NCBI RefSeq assembly: GCF_030159595.1
Contig: NZ_BSKJ01000007.1
Location: 62,001 to 126,000 of the forward strand
DNA length: 64,000 nt
Source of the DNA: Pseudomonas putida
GTDB lineage: Bacteria; Pseudomonadota; Gammaproteobacteria; Pseudomonadales; Pseudomonadaceae
Direction of reading: 5' to 3'
Below, one piece after another: positions 16,903 to 25,242 of the stretch; within the stretch, counting starts at the first letter, position 1, and each line of letters opens with the position of its first letter. The translations under genes and the position numbers were made by a program. The notes under the pieces are model-generated. The model saw only the letters and a program-made list of their open reading frames with translations. It was not told the DNA's origin and did not search any database.

Positions 16903-17562
16903 TCACTCGGCGACGATGTGGTTGGTCAGCTTGCCCAGGCCGTCGATCTCGATATCGACGCGGTCGCCTGGCTGTACATCGACACGGCCCTCGGGGGTGC
17001 CGGTGATCAGGATGTCGCCAGCGTGCAGGGTCATGAACTCGCTGATTTCGGCAATCAGCTGGGCCACCGTGCGCACGCAGTTGGCGGTGTTGTTGTGCTG
17101 GCGCAGTTCGCCATTCACATACAGGCGCAGGCCCAGGGCGTCGGGGTTGGCTACCCGGCTGGCCGGCACCAGCTCCGGGCCGATCGGGCAGAAGCCATCA
17201 CGGCACTTGGCCTTGACTGCCGGGCGGTAGTAGCTGTCTTCGGGCAGGCTGACTTCGTTGACGATGGTGTAGCCCGCCACATGTTTCAGGGCATCGGCCA
17301 CGCTGACGCGGCTGGCGTCCTTGCCAATCACCACGCCCAGCGCCGGGCCTGGCTGCACGCGTTGTACACCGGCCGGGAACACCACCTGGCCTTGGTGCTG
17401 GTTGCGGGTGTTCGGGGTTTTCACGAACAGCACCGGCTTGACCGGCAGTTGCTTGTACGGTGCTTCGACGAACGCCGCTTGGTGCTGCTGCAGCAAACCC
17501 TGGTAGTTCAGTGCAACGCCGAACAGGGTGCCGCTGGCAACGTCATGCAGGGCATGGCTCAT
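16903..17562 (-). CDS. hpaG1: HpaG1: 5-oxopent-3-ene-1,2,5-tricarboxylate decarboxylase subunit
   Basis: 219-residue FAH-superfamily protein equivalent to the N-terminal half of E. coli HpaG. It keeps the fold signatures (FGVALNYQ, KPVLFVKTPNT, AGDILITGTPEGRVDV) but the E-x-E metal ligands found in HpaG2 are replaced by a GPALGVVIG segment, so it is unlikely to bind metal in the same way. First gene of the eight-gene minus-strand hpa operon, facing hpaA across a 171-bp divergent region with MarR-type operator candidates. Confidence 0.88.
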   Translation of the reverse strand: MSHALHDVASGTLFGVALNYQGLLQQHQAAFVEAPYKQLPVKPVLFVKTPNTRNQHQGQVVFPAGVQRVQPGPALGVVIGKDASRVSVADALKHVAGYTIVNEVSLPEDSYYRPAVKAKCRDGFCPIGPELVPASRVANPDALGLRLYVNGELRQHNNTANCVRTVAQLIAEISEFMTLHAGDILITGTPEGRVDVQPGDRVDIEIDGLGKLTNHIVAE

Positions 17563-17608
17563 GCTCTTCTCCTGGCAGTGCAGGGCGGTGGCCGTCCTGC
17601 GGATTTCG

Positions 17609-17641
17609 TTAATGTGTTAATGTTATAGTTAATATGTTAAC
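17609..17641. promoter_or_regulatory. Paired TTAA-N4-TTAA inverted repeats, candidate HpaR operators
   Basis: TTAA-TGTG-TTAA (17609-17620) and GTTAA-TATG-TTAAC (17628-17641) lie in the hpaG1-hpaA divergent region, with centres 20 bp apart, i.e. about two helical turns, which would place two MarR dimers on one DNA face. They start 46 bp upstream of the hpaG1 ATG, where they could block transcription. The same pattern occurs at 6688-6699 beside the other MarR gene. Confidence 0.6.
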
Positions 17642-17733
17642 GATGGTCAAGGGGTGGCCAGTGGCGCCCGCCGGCAAGGCGGTGCACCATGGGCCATCGT
17701 CAACAGGGTCAAGCGATTTGCGAGCAAGCAGCC

Positions 17734-18639
17734 ATGAGCGACCGGCATCCGATACCGAACATCAACATCGGCCAGGTCTACGACCAGCGCTACAGCGACA
17801 GCGAGGTGCATTACGACCGGCTGGGCAACCTGGCGGGCTTTTTCGGGCGTAACATGCCAGTGCACCGGCATGACCGGTTTTTTCAAGTGCACTATGTGAA
17901 GTCGGGCACGGTGCGGGTGTACCTGGATGACCAGCAGTACATCGAATCGGGGCCGATGTTTTTCCTCACACCGCCGACCGTGGCCCATGCCTTCGTCACC
18001 GAGGCGGACAGCGACGGGCATGTGCTGACCGTACGCCAGCAATTGGTGTGGCAATTGATCGAAGCCGATGCCAGCCTGCTGCCGGCAGGCATGCAGGTGC
18101 AGGCGGCCTGCGTGGCGTTGGGTAACCTGCCGGCCGCCTACCAGGCCGAGGCGCAGCGCCTGCAAGGTTGGCTGGAAGCGTTGAGCGACGAATTTGCCAC
18201 GCAGCAACCGGGGCGCGAGGCGGCGCTGCAGTCGCTGACCCGGTTGATCATGGTCAGCTTGCTGCGCCTGTGCCCCAACTCGCTGGAATCGACCCCGGCG
18301 CGCCATGAAGACCTGAAGATCTTCCACCGCTTCAATGCATTGATCGAAGCGCATTACCTGGAGCATTGGCCGCTGGCCCGCTACGCGCAGCAGATCGGCG
18401 TGACCGAGGCGCGGCTGAACGATGTGTGCCGGCGCATCGCCGACCTGCCGTCCAAGCGCCTGGTGCTGGAGCGGCTGATGCAGGAGGCCAAGCGCCTGCT
18501 GCTGTTCTCTGGCAGTACGGCCAACGAAATCTGCTACCAGCTCGGTTTCAAGGACCCGGCCTATTTCAGCCGCTTCTTCAACCGCTACGCCAAGCTCACG
18601 CCCGGGGAGTATCGACAGCGGCAGGCGGGCTTGCAGTGA
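17734..18639 (+). CDS. hpaA: AraC-family activator of the 4-HPA genes
   Basis: 301-residue AraC regulator with a cupin sensor domain (HRHDRFFQVHYVKSGTVRVYL, about residues 46-66) and a C-terminal double HTH (LARYAQQIGVTEARLNDVCRRI and EICYQLGFKDPAYFSRFFNRY, ending PGEYRQ). The HpaA group responds to 4-HPA or 3-HPA and in E. coli activates the hydroxylase genes. Start at 17734 (MSDRHPIPNINIG) is the family start. Divergent from hpaG1 and followed by hpaR on the same strand. Confidence 0.88.
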   Translation: MSDRHPIPNINIGQVYDQRYSDSEVHYDRLGNLAGFFGRNMPVHRHDRFFQVHYVKSGTVRVYLDDQQYIESGPMFFLTPPTVAHAFVTEADSDGHVLTVRQQLVWQLIEADASLLPAGMQVQAACVALGNLPAAYQAEAQRLQGWLEALSDEFATQQPGREAALQSLTRLIMVSLLRLCPNSLESTPARHEDLKIFHRFNALIEAHYLEHWPLARYAQQIGVTEARLNDVCRRIADLPSKRLVLERLMQEAKRLLLFSGSTANEICYQLGFKDPAYFSRFFNRYAKLTPGEYRQRQAGLQ

Positions 18640-18732
18640 AAGGGCCATGGCAGTGCACCCGGAATGTATTGTTGTTTGCAGCGGATGGTCGCAGCCCGCG
18701 CGCCGGGCTTGAATGGGTTTTCCGTGGAACAG

Positions 18733-18746
18733 ATTGCACTTTCCAT
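18733..18746 (-). promoter_or_regulatory. ATGGAAAGTGCAAT motif upstream of hpaR
   Basis: Reverse-orientation copy of the 14-mer at 7890-7903. It lies 47 bp upstream of the hpaR ATG. Followed, as in the other copy, by a TTCC-containing stretch. Confidence 0.45.
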
Positions 18747-18793
18747 CGTGCATGCCCTTAAATTCGTGATCAGAGAAAACCACAGGCTTGACC

Positions 18794-19216
18794 ATGACCA
18801 AGACGCAACCTTCGCTCACGCTAAGCCTTTTGCAGGCCCGAGAAGCCGCGATGGCATTTTTCAGGCCGCTGTTGAATGAGCACGACCTGACCGAGCAGCA
18901 GTGGCGGGTAATCCGCATCCTCAAGCAGCATGGCGAGCTGGAGAATTACCAGTTGGCAGAGTTGGCCTGCATTCTTAAACCGAGCATGACCGGGGTGCTG
19001 GGGCGGCTGGAGCGTGACGGGCTGGTGCGGCGGCAGAAGGCGGCGCAGGACCAGCGGCGGGTGTTTGTTACGCTCACCGAGGGTGGGGAGGCTTGTTTTG
19101 CCTCGATGAAGGAGGGGATGGAGGCCAACTACCAGAAGATTCAGGCGCAGTTTGGTGAAGAGAAGCTGCAGCAGCTGATGGGGTTGCTGAATGACCTGAA
19201 GCGCATCGCGCCCTGA
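18794..19216 (+). CDS. hpaR: MarR-family repressor HpaR (paralogue 2)
   Basis: 140-residue MarR winged-helix protein, the homoprotocatechuate degradative operon regulator. Recognition region SMTGVLGRLERDGLVRRQKAAQDQRR at about residues 65-91. ATG at 18794 follows two residues after an alternative TTG and aligns exactly with the other copy at 6754. It is downstream of hpaA on the same strand. HpaR binds the hpaG promoter in E. coli and is relieved by 4-HPA, 3-HPA or homoprotocatechuate; candidate operators lie at 17609-17641. Confidence 0.88.
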   Translation: MTKTQPSLTLSLLQAREAAMAFFRPLLNEHDLTEQQWRVIRILKQHGELENYQLAELACILKPSMTGVLGRLERDGLVRRQKAAQDQRRVFVTLTEGGEACFASMKEGMEANYQKIQAQFGEEKLQQLMGLLNDLKRIAP

Positions 19217-19279
19217 GACGTCCCAGGGCAGGATAATGAAGCCCCCAGAGCCAGCGTGCCGGCCCTGAGGGAGGATCGA

Positions 19280-20368
19280 TCAATACTCCCAGAAGATCCG
19301 CTGCAACGCTTTGCTGTCCTGAGTCTTGGTCATCGCCACCATCGCCAGAATCCGCGCCTTCTGCGGGTTCAGGTCATGGGCCACGACCCAGTCGTTCTTG
19401 TCATCCGGCTGTTCGGCGTTGCGCAGCACGAAACCGCCTTGGTTCACATGCGACGAGCGAATGATCTGCACGCCGTTCTTGCGCAGCTCCTGCAGTGCCG
19501 GCACTACCCGCGACGACACCGAGCCGTTGCCGGTACCGGCGTGGATCAGCGCCTTGGCGCCGTTCTGCGCCAGTGCCTTGTAGGCGGTATCGGTCACGTT
19601 GCCATAGCCATAGGCGATGTCCACTTGCGGCAGGCTGCTGATCTGCTTGATGTCGAATTCGGAGTTGACCGTGTGGCGCTTGGCCGGCAGGCGGAACCAG
19701 TACGACTTGCCTTCCACCACCATGCCCATCGGGCCCCAGGCGCTCTTGAAGGCTTCGGTCTTGATGTTGACCGACTTGCTCACGTCACGGCCGGACTGGA
19801 TCTCGTCATTCATGGTCACCAGCACGCCCTTGCCACGCGACTGCTTGTCGCTGGCCACGGCAACGGCGTTGTACAGGTTGAGCATGCCGTCGGCGGACAT
19901 TGCGGTGCCCGGGCGCATCGAGCCGACTACCACGATCGGCTTGTCGGTTTTTTCCACCAGGTTGAGGAAGTAGGCGGTTTCTTCGAGGGTGTCGGTGCCG
20001 TGGGTGATGACGATACCGTCGACGTCCTTGCTCTCGGCCAGTTCGGCGACACGCTTGCCCAGCTTCAGCAGGTCGTCGTTGGAGATACTTTCAGAGGCGA
20101 TCTGCATCACCTGCTCGCCGCGTACGTTGGCAATGTCGGCCAGTTCAGGCACACCGGCAATCAGCTTGTCGACGCCCAGCTTGGCGGCCTGGTAGGTGGC
20201 ACTGTTGGCGGCACTGGCGCCAGCACCGGCAATGGTGCCGCCGGTGGCGAGGATAACCACGTTGGCCAGCTTCTGCTGGGTTTCGGCTTCTTTGGCCGAG
20301 GCGGTGGCGGGCAGGATCAGCAGCAGGGCGAGGGCGCTGGGGGCGAAGGTTTTGAGTGCAGCATTCAT
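19280..20368 (-). CDS. ansB: Periplasmic glutaminase-asparaginase
   Basis: 362-residue type II L-asparaginase/glutaminase. An N-terminal signal peptide (ALALLLILPATASA) directs it to the periplasm. Both catalytic signatures are intact: VVILATGGTIAGAG with the nucleophilic Thr, and GIVITHGTDTLEETAYF with the second Thr-Asp-Lys set. It hydrolyses glutamine and asparagine to glutamate and aspartate plus ammonia. Upstream lie a GG-N10-GC sigma-54-type promoter and two TTCGR-N4-CCGRA inverted repeats, consistent with the AauRS/RpoN control known for this enzyme in P. putida. Divergent from rbsB. Confidence 0.93.
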   Translation of the reverse strand: MNAALKTFAPSALALLLILPATASAKEAETQQKLANVVILATGGTIAGAGASAANSATYQAAKLGVDKLIAGVPELADIANVRGEQVMQIASESISNDDLLKLGKRVAELAESKDVDGIVITHGTDTLEETAYFLNLVEKTDKPIVVVGSMRPGTAMSADGMLNLYNAVAVASDKQSRGKGVLVTMNDEIQSGRDVSKSVNIKTEAFKSAWGPMGMVVEGKSYWFRLPAKRHTVNSEFDIKQISSLPQVDIAYGYGNVTDTAYKALAQNGAKALIHAGTGNGSVSSRVVPALQELRKNGVQIIRSSHVNQGGFVLRNAEQPDDKNDWVVAHDLNPQKARILAMVAMTKTQDSKALQRIFWEY

Positions 20369-20423
20369 CGTTATTGTTCTCTCTCTTCCTAGTGAGATTT
20401 TTTGTATGTCGCACAGGACTCAA

Positions 20424-20439
20424 GGCATGTTTCATACCA
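20424..20439 (-). promoter_or_regulatory. Candidate sigma-54 promoter of ansB
   Basis: Minus-strand TGGTATGAAACATGCC contains the invariant GG-N10-GC spacing of -24/-12 promoters and ends about 55 bp upstream of the ansB start. The flanking bases are only a moderate match, but the location and upstream enhancer-like repeats strengthen it. Confidence 0.55.
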
Positions 20440-20495
20440 GCTTGTGCGAATGAGTGATGCCGCGGCCTTGTGCCGCGAACGGGGACAGTATTCCA

Positions 20496-20542
20496 TTCGA
20501 AATTCCGAACGGGCGTAGGAAAAGGTGTTCGGTTTTCCGGAA
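20496..20542. promoter_or_regulatory. Two AauR-like enhancer sites upstream of ansB
   Basis: TTCGA-AATT-CCGAA (20496-20509) and TTCGG-TTTT-CCGGA (20528-20541) are inverted repeats close to TTCGG-N4-CCGAA, the pattern I recall for AauR. Their centres are about 32 bp apart (three helical turns) and 57-118 bp upstream of the sigma-54 candidate, a normal enhancer position. Confidence 0.5.
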
Positions 20543-20596
20543 AAATTCTGGATAATCGGCGTCAGCAGCCTGTTGACCACCGAACGCCAAACGGAT

Positions 20597-20646
20597 TTGA
20601 CAAACCCCGGTCTTGTTTCCATAGTTAGGCAACGCAAACGTTTGCG
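20597..20646 (+). promoter_or_regulatory. rbs operon promoter and RbsR operator
   Basis: TTGACA (20597-20602), a 17-bp spacer and CATAGT (20620-20625) make a good sigma-70 promoter. The perfect palindrome CGCAAACGTTTGCG (20633-20646), typical of LacI-family operators, sits right over the expected transcription start, so RbsR bound there would block initiation. The rbsB ATG is 36 bp further on. Confidence 0.8.
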
Positions 20647-20682
20647 ATCCGATAAAAAACACAAGATTCGGAGTCATCGTCC

Positions 20683-21639
20683 ATGAAACTGCCGTTCCCC
20701 GGTCGTCTGCTGGCCCTCGCTGTCGTTTCCACCTTGTCCCTCGCCCTGCCGTTTTCCGCTGCCCACGCCGAAGACAAGCCCAAGGTCGCCCTGGTGATGA
20801 AGTCACTGGCCAATGAATTCTTCCGCACCATGGAAGACGGCGCCAAGGACTACCAGAAAACCCACTCGGACGAATTCGACCTGATCGCCAACGGCATCAA
20901 GAACGAAACCGATACTGGCGAGCAGATCCGCATTGTCGAGCAGATGGTCAACGCTGGCGCCAAGGCGCTGGTGATCGCCCCGGCCGATTCCAAGGCACTG
21001 GTCTCCGCAGTGAAAAAGGCCATGGACCAGGGCGTGGTGGTGATCAATATCGACAACCGTCTGGACCCTGAACTGCTCAAGAGCAAAGGCATCAGCGTGC
21101 CCTTTGTCGGCCCCGACAACCGCAAGGGTGCGCGACTGGTCGGCGACTACCTGGCCAACGAAAAACTCAAGGCCGGTGACCAGGTCGGCATCATCGAAGG
21201 CGTGCCGACCACCACCAACGCCCAGCAGCGCACCGCCGGCTTCAAGGACGCCATGGAAGCGGCGCAGATGAAGATTGTCTCGGTGCAGAGTGGTAACTGG
21301 GAAATCGACAAGGGCAACGCCGTTGCCGCCTCCATGCTCAACGAATACCCCGACCTGAAGGCCCTGCTGGCCGGTAACGACAGCATGGCCTTGGGTGCCG
21401 TGTCGGCCGTGCGCGCAGCCGGCAAGGCCGGCCAGGTACAAGTGGTGGGTTACGACAACATCAACGCTATCAAGCCGATGCTTGCCGATGGCCGCGTGCT
21501 TGCCACTCTCGACCAGGCGGCCAGCCAGCAAGCGGTGTACGGCATCCAGGCAGCGCTGAAAATGGTCAAGGGTGAGAAGCCAGATGTGGATGCCGACAAC
21601 GTCATCCAGACCCCGGTCCAACTCATCACCAAACCCTGA
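20683..21639 (+). CDS. rbsB: Ribose ABC transporter, periplasmic binding protein
   Basis: 318-residue type I periplasmic binding protein. A signal peptide (residues 1 to ~28, LALPFSAAHA before EDKPKVALVM) leads to the standard two-lobe sugar-binding fold; ribose-contact segments such as NEFFRTMEDGAKDY, INIDNRLDP and GYDNINAI are recognisable. First gene of the rbsBACRKD operon, directly downstream of the RbsR operator. The gene order, with the binding protein first and the repressor in the middle, differs from E. coli rbsDACBKR. Confidence 0.93.
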   Translation: MKLPFPGRLLALAVVSTLSLALPFSAAHAEDKPKVALVMKSLANEFFRTMEDGAKDYQKTHSDEFDLIANGIKNETDTGEQIRIVEQMVNAGAKALVIAPADSKALVSAVKKAMDQGVVVINIDNRLDPELLKSKGISVPFVGPDNRKGARLVGDYLANEKLKAGDQVGIIEGVPTTTNAQQRTAGFKDAMEAAQMKIVSVQSGNWEIDKGNAVAASMLNEYPDLKALLAGNDSMALGAVSAVRAAGKAGQVQVVGYDNINAIKPMLADGRVLATLDQAASQQAVYGIQAALKMVKGEKPDVDADNVIQTPVQLITKP

Positions 21640-21660
21640 TTGCTGGCAGGAGATACGGCC

Positions 21661-23214
21661 ATGCCTGCATCGGCCAACGAAGTGGTGCTTGCTGCCAGCG
21701 GGTTGGGCAAGACCTACGCCCAACCCGTGCTCTGCGAGGTCAGCCTGAACCTGCGGGCCGGCGAAGTGCTGGCCCTTACGGGAGAAAACGGCGCGGGCAA
21801 GAGCACCCTGTCCAAGCTCATCAGCGGCCTGGAAACCCCCACCACCGGGCACATGACTTATCGCGGTCAGGCCTACGCGCCCGGCAGTCGCAGCGAGGCC
21901 GAGCGCTTGGGTGTGCGCATGGTCATGCAGGAGCTGAACCTGCTGCCGACGCTGACCGTGGCGGAAAACCTGTTCCTCGATAACCTGCCCAGCCGCTTTG
22001 GCTGGATCAGCCACAAGCGCCTGCGCCAGCTGGCCACTGAAGCTATGGCCCGGGTCGGGCTGGATGCCATCGACCCAGACACGCTGGTGGGCGAGCTGGG
22101 TATTGGCCATCAGCAGATGGTCGAGATCGCCCGCAACCTGATCGGTGATTGTCATGTGCTGATCTTCGACGAACCCACCGCCATGCTCACCGCCCGCGAG
22201 GTGGAGCTGCTGTTCACCCAGATCGAGCGCCTGCGTGAACACGGCGTGGCTATCGTCTACATCTCGCACCGCCTTGAAGAGTTGCAGCGCGTGGCCCAGC
22301 GCATTGTAGTGCTGCGCGACGGCAAGCTAGTGTGCGACGAGCCGATCCAGCGTTACAGCAGTGCCGAGCTGGTCAACCTGATGGTTGGCCGGGAGCTGGG
22401 CGAGCATATCGACCTAGGCCGCCGGCAGATCGGCGCACCGCTGCTCAGGGTCGACAAACTTTGCCGAGCGGACAAGGTGCGCGAGGTGTCGTTCGAGGTC
22501 AGGGCAGGGGAGATCTTCGGCATCTCCGGCCTGATTGGCGCCGGCCGTACCGAGCTGTTGCGCCTGATCTACGGTGCCGACCGAGCCGACAGCGGCAGCA
22601 TCGCGCTTGGCCAGCCACTGCAGGCGATAACCATCGATTCGCCCAAGGCCGCAGTGCGGGCTGGTATCGCGCTGATTACCGAAGACCGCAAAGGCGAGGG
22701 CCTGCTGCTGACGCAATCGATCAGCGCCAATATCGCCCTGGGCAACCTGGGCGCGGTATCGCGGGCTGGCGTGCTGAATGGCCAGGCGGAAAGTGCCTTG
22801 GCCGAACGCCAGATCCAGGCCATGCGCATCCGCAGTGCCGGTGCGCAGCAAGTGGTGGGCGAGCTGTCTGGCGGCAACCAGCAGAAGGTGGTGATTGGCC
22901 GCTGGCTGGAACGCGACTGCCAGGTGCTGCTGTTCGACGAGCCCACGCGTGGCATCGACGTGGGTGCCAAGTTCGACATCTACGGCCTGCTGGCCGAACT
23001 GGCGCGCCAGGACAAGGCTTTGGTGGTGGTGTCCAGTGACCTGCGCGAGCTGATGCTGATCTGCGACCGCATCGCCGTGCTGTCTGCCGGTCGCCTGATC
23101 GAAACCTTCGACCGTGACCATTGGAGCCAGGACCAGCTGCTGGCCGCCGCCTTCTCCGGTTATCAGAAACGTGACGCGTTGCTGCACGACGCAGCCCCCA
23201 GGATGGATGCATGA
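21661..23214 (+). CDS. rbsA: Ribose ABC transporter, ATP-binding protein
   Basis: 517-residue tandem ABC ATPase. The first half has a canonical Walker A GENGAGKST (residues 41-49), Q-loop, and VLIFDEPTA Walker B. The second half has the degenerate Walker A-like GLIGAGRTE usual for sugar ABC ATPases, plus LSGGNQQKV and LLFDEPTRGIDVG. The ATG at 21661 (MPASANEVVL) was taken over an upstream TTG. Energises ribose import with RbsC and RbsB; overlaps rbsC by 4 nt. Confidence 0.93.
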   Translation: MPASANEVVLAASGLGKTYAQPVLCEVSLNLRAGEVLALTGENGAGKSTLSKLISGLETPTTGHMTYRGQAYAPGSRSEAERLGVRMVMQELNLLPTLTVAENLFLDNLPSRFGWISHKRLRQLATEAMARVGLDAIDPDTLVGELGIGHQQMVEIARNLIGDCHVLIFDEPTAMLTAREVELLFTQIERLREHGVAIVYISHRLEELQRVAQRIVVLRDGKLVCDEPIQRYSSAELVNLMVGRELGEHIDLGRRQIGAPLLRVDKLCRADKVREVSFEVRAGEIFGISGLIGAGRTELLRLIYGADRADSGSIALGQPLQAITIDSPKAAVRAGIALITEDRKGEGLLLTQSISANIALGNLGAVSRAGVLNGQAESALAERQIQAMRIRSAGAQQVVGELSGGNQQKVVIGRWLERDCQVLLFDEPTRGIDVGAKFDIYGLLAELARQDKALVVVSSDLRELMLICDRIAVLSAGRLIETFDRDHWSQDQLLAAAFSGYQKRDALLHDAAPRMDA

Positions 23215-24206
23215 AAACCACCCCGCTAAACAGCCAAGGCACCGCCTCCGTGCGCCGCAGCGGCACTTACTTTGGCCTGGGTACCTACCTGGGGCTGGCC
23301 GGCGCTTTGCTCGCGATGATCGTGCTGTTCTCGTTCCTCAGCAGCCACTTCTGGTCGTACAGCACGTTCAGCACACTGGCCAACCAGATACCTGACCTGA
23401 TGGTGCTGGCGGTGGGCATGACCTTCGTGCTGATCATCGGCGGCATCGACCTGTCGGTAGGCTCGGTGCTGGCCCTGGCTGCCTCCACGGTGAGCGTGGC
23501 GATTCTCGGCTGGGGCTGGGGCGTGCTGCCCTCGGCGTTGCTGGGCATGGCCGTGGCTGCGCTGGCCGGCAGCATCACCGGTGGCGTCACCGTGGCCTGG
23601 CGTATTCCCTCGTTCATCGTTTCGCTTGGTGTCCTGGAGATGGCCCGCGGCCTGGCCTATCAGTTCACCGACTCGCGCACCGCCTACATCGGCGATGCCT
23701 ATGCCTGGTTCTCCAACCCGGTCGCCTTTGGCATATCGCCAGCGTTCATCATTGCGTTGCTGGTGATCGTGCTGGCCCAGTTGGTGCTGACCCGCACCGT
23801 GTTCGGCCGCTACCTGATCGGCATCGGCACCAACGAAGAGGCCGTGCGCCTGGCGGGTATCGACCCGCGCCCATACAAGGTGCTGGTGTTCGCGCTGATG
23901 GGCCTGCTCGCCGGCCTGGCCGCACTGTTTCAGATTTCGCGCCTGGAGGCGGCCGACCCCAATGCCGGCGCCGGCCTGGAGCTGCAGGTGATCGCCGCCG
24001 TGGTGATCGGCGGCACCAGCCTGATGGGCGGACGCGGCTCGGTCATCAGCACCTTCTTTGGCGTACTGATCATTTCGGTGCTGGCCGCCGGGCTGGCGCA
24101 GATCGGTGCCAGCGAACCGACCAAACGCATCATCACCGGGGCGGTGATCGTCATCGCCGTGGTGCTCGACACCTACCGTAGCCGGCGTGCAAACCGGCGG
24201 AACTGA
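23211..24206 (+). CDS. rbsC: Ribose ABC transporter, permease
   Basis: 331-residue BPD_transp_2 family membrane subunit with 8-10 hydrophobic segments. The EAA-like cytoplasmic loop for contact with RbsA lies around GIGTNEEAVRLAGI. Conserved segments GMTFVLIIGGIDLSVGSVLAL and AAVVIGGTSLMGGRGSV are typical for RbsC/XylH/AraH. The ATG overlaps the rbsA stop (ATGA), and the rbsR ATG follows 4 bp after its stop. Confidence 0.93.
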   Translation: MKTTPLNSQGTASVRRSGTYFGLGTYLGLAGALLAMIVLFSFLSSHFWSYSTFSTLANQIPDLMVLAVGMTFVLIIGGIDLSVGSVLALAASTVSVAILGWGWGVLPSALLGMAVAALAGSITGGVTVAWRIPSFIVSLGVLEMARGLAYQFTDSRTAYIGDAYAWFSNPVAFGISPAFIIALLVIVLAQLVLTRTVFGRYLIGIGTNEEAVRLAGIDPRPYKVLVFALMGLLAGLAALFQISRLEAADPNAGAGLELQVIAAVVIGGTSLMGGRGSVISTFFGVLIISVLAAGLAQIGASEPTKRIITGAVIVIAVVLDTYRSRRANRRN

Positions 24207-24210
24207 AAAC

Positions 24211-25233
24211 ATGGCAACCATCAAAGACGTCGCGGCACTGGCGGGCATTTCTTACACCACCGTGTCGCATGTGCTGAACAAGACCCGACCTGTCAGCGAA
24301 CATGTGCGGCAGAAGGTCGAAGCCGCCATCCTCGAACTGGACTATGTGCCCAGTGCCGTGGCGCGCTCGCTCAAGGCGCGCAGCACGGCCACCATCGGCC
24401 TGCTGGTGCCAAACAGTGTCAACCCGTACTTCGCCGAGCTTGCGCGGGGTATCGAAGACGCCTGCGAGCGCAACGGTTACTGCGTCATTCTGTGCAACTC
24501 CGACGACAACCCGCAGAAGCAGCGCAGTTACCTGCGCGTGTTGCTGGAAAAGCGCATCGACGGCCTGGTGGTGGCCTCGGTGGGCCAAGACAGCGACTTG
24601 CTGCAAAGCCTGGCCAGCGTGCGCACGCCGATGGTGATCGTCGACCGTGAGCTGGAAGGCGTCGATGCCGACCTGGTGCGCATCGATCACGAGCAGGGCG
24701 CGTACCTGGCGACCCAGCATTTGCTGGAGCTGGGGCACCGAGATATCGCCTACATCGGTGGCCCCGCCGAAACCGGGGTGACCCAGCTGCGCCTGAGGGG
24801 CTACTGCCGGGCCATGGCCGAGGCCGGGGCGCAGGTACAGGGCAACCGCGTATTGCATTGCGACTTCACCAGCCCCGGCGGCCATGCCGCAGCGGCGCAG
24901 GTGCTGGAGGGCAAACGGCCCACGGCGATTTTTGCCGGCAACGACATGATCGGTTTTGGCGTGTTGCGTGCTGCAGCCGAGCGCAAAATCACTGTACCCG
25001 GTGAGCTGTCGGTGATCGGCTTCGACGATATCGAACTCAGCCGCTATGTGTACCCGCCGTTGACCACGGTGGGCCAGTCGATTCGCGAGCTGGGCGAAAA
25101 CGCCGCGTCGCTGTTGCTGACGCGCATTGCTGCACCCCGCCAGGGCGCGGCAGAGCAACGCATCGTCGCCCCGCGCATCGTGCTGCGCGAGTCCACCGGG
25201 CCGCGCCCGGACCTGTTCAACGATTACCGCTAA
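24211..25233 (+). CDS. rbsR: Ribose operon repressor (LacI family)
   Basis: 340-residue LacI/GalR regulator. The HTH (ATIKDVAALAGISYTTVSHV) and hinge helix (PSAVARSLKAR) are at residues 2-60; the rest is a periplasmic-binding-protein-like effector domain. The ATG at 24211 gives the classical M-A-T-I-K-D start. Embedded between rbsC and rbsK in the operon it controls, so repression is autoregulatory. Its probable operator is the CGCAAACGTTTGCG palindrome upstream of rbsB. Confidence 0.92.
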   Translation: MATIKDVAALAGISYTTVSHVLNKTRPVSEHVRQKVEAAILELDYVPSAVARSLKARSTATIGLLVPNSVNPYFAELARGIEDACERNGYCVILCNSDDNPQKQRSYLRVLLEKRIDGLVVASVGQDSDLLQSLASVRTPMVIVDRELEGVDADLVRIDHEQGAYLATQHLLELGHRDIAYIGGPAETGVTQLRLRGYCRAMAEAGAQVQGNRVLHCDFTSPGGHAAAAQVLEGKRPTAIFAGNDMIGFGVLRAAAERKITVPGELSVIGFDDIELSRYVYPPLTTVGQSIRELGENAASLLLTRIAAPRQGAAEQRIVAPRIVLRESTGPRPDLFNDYR

Positions 25234-25242
25234 GGAAATGTC

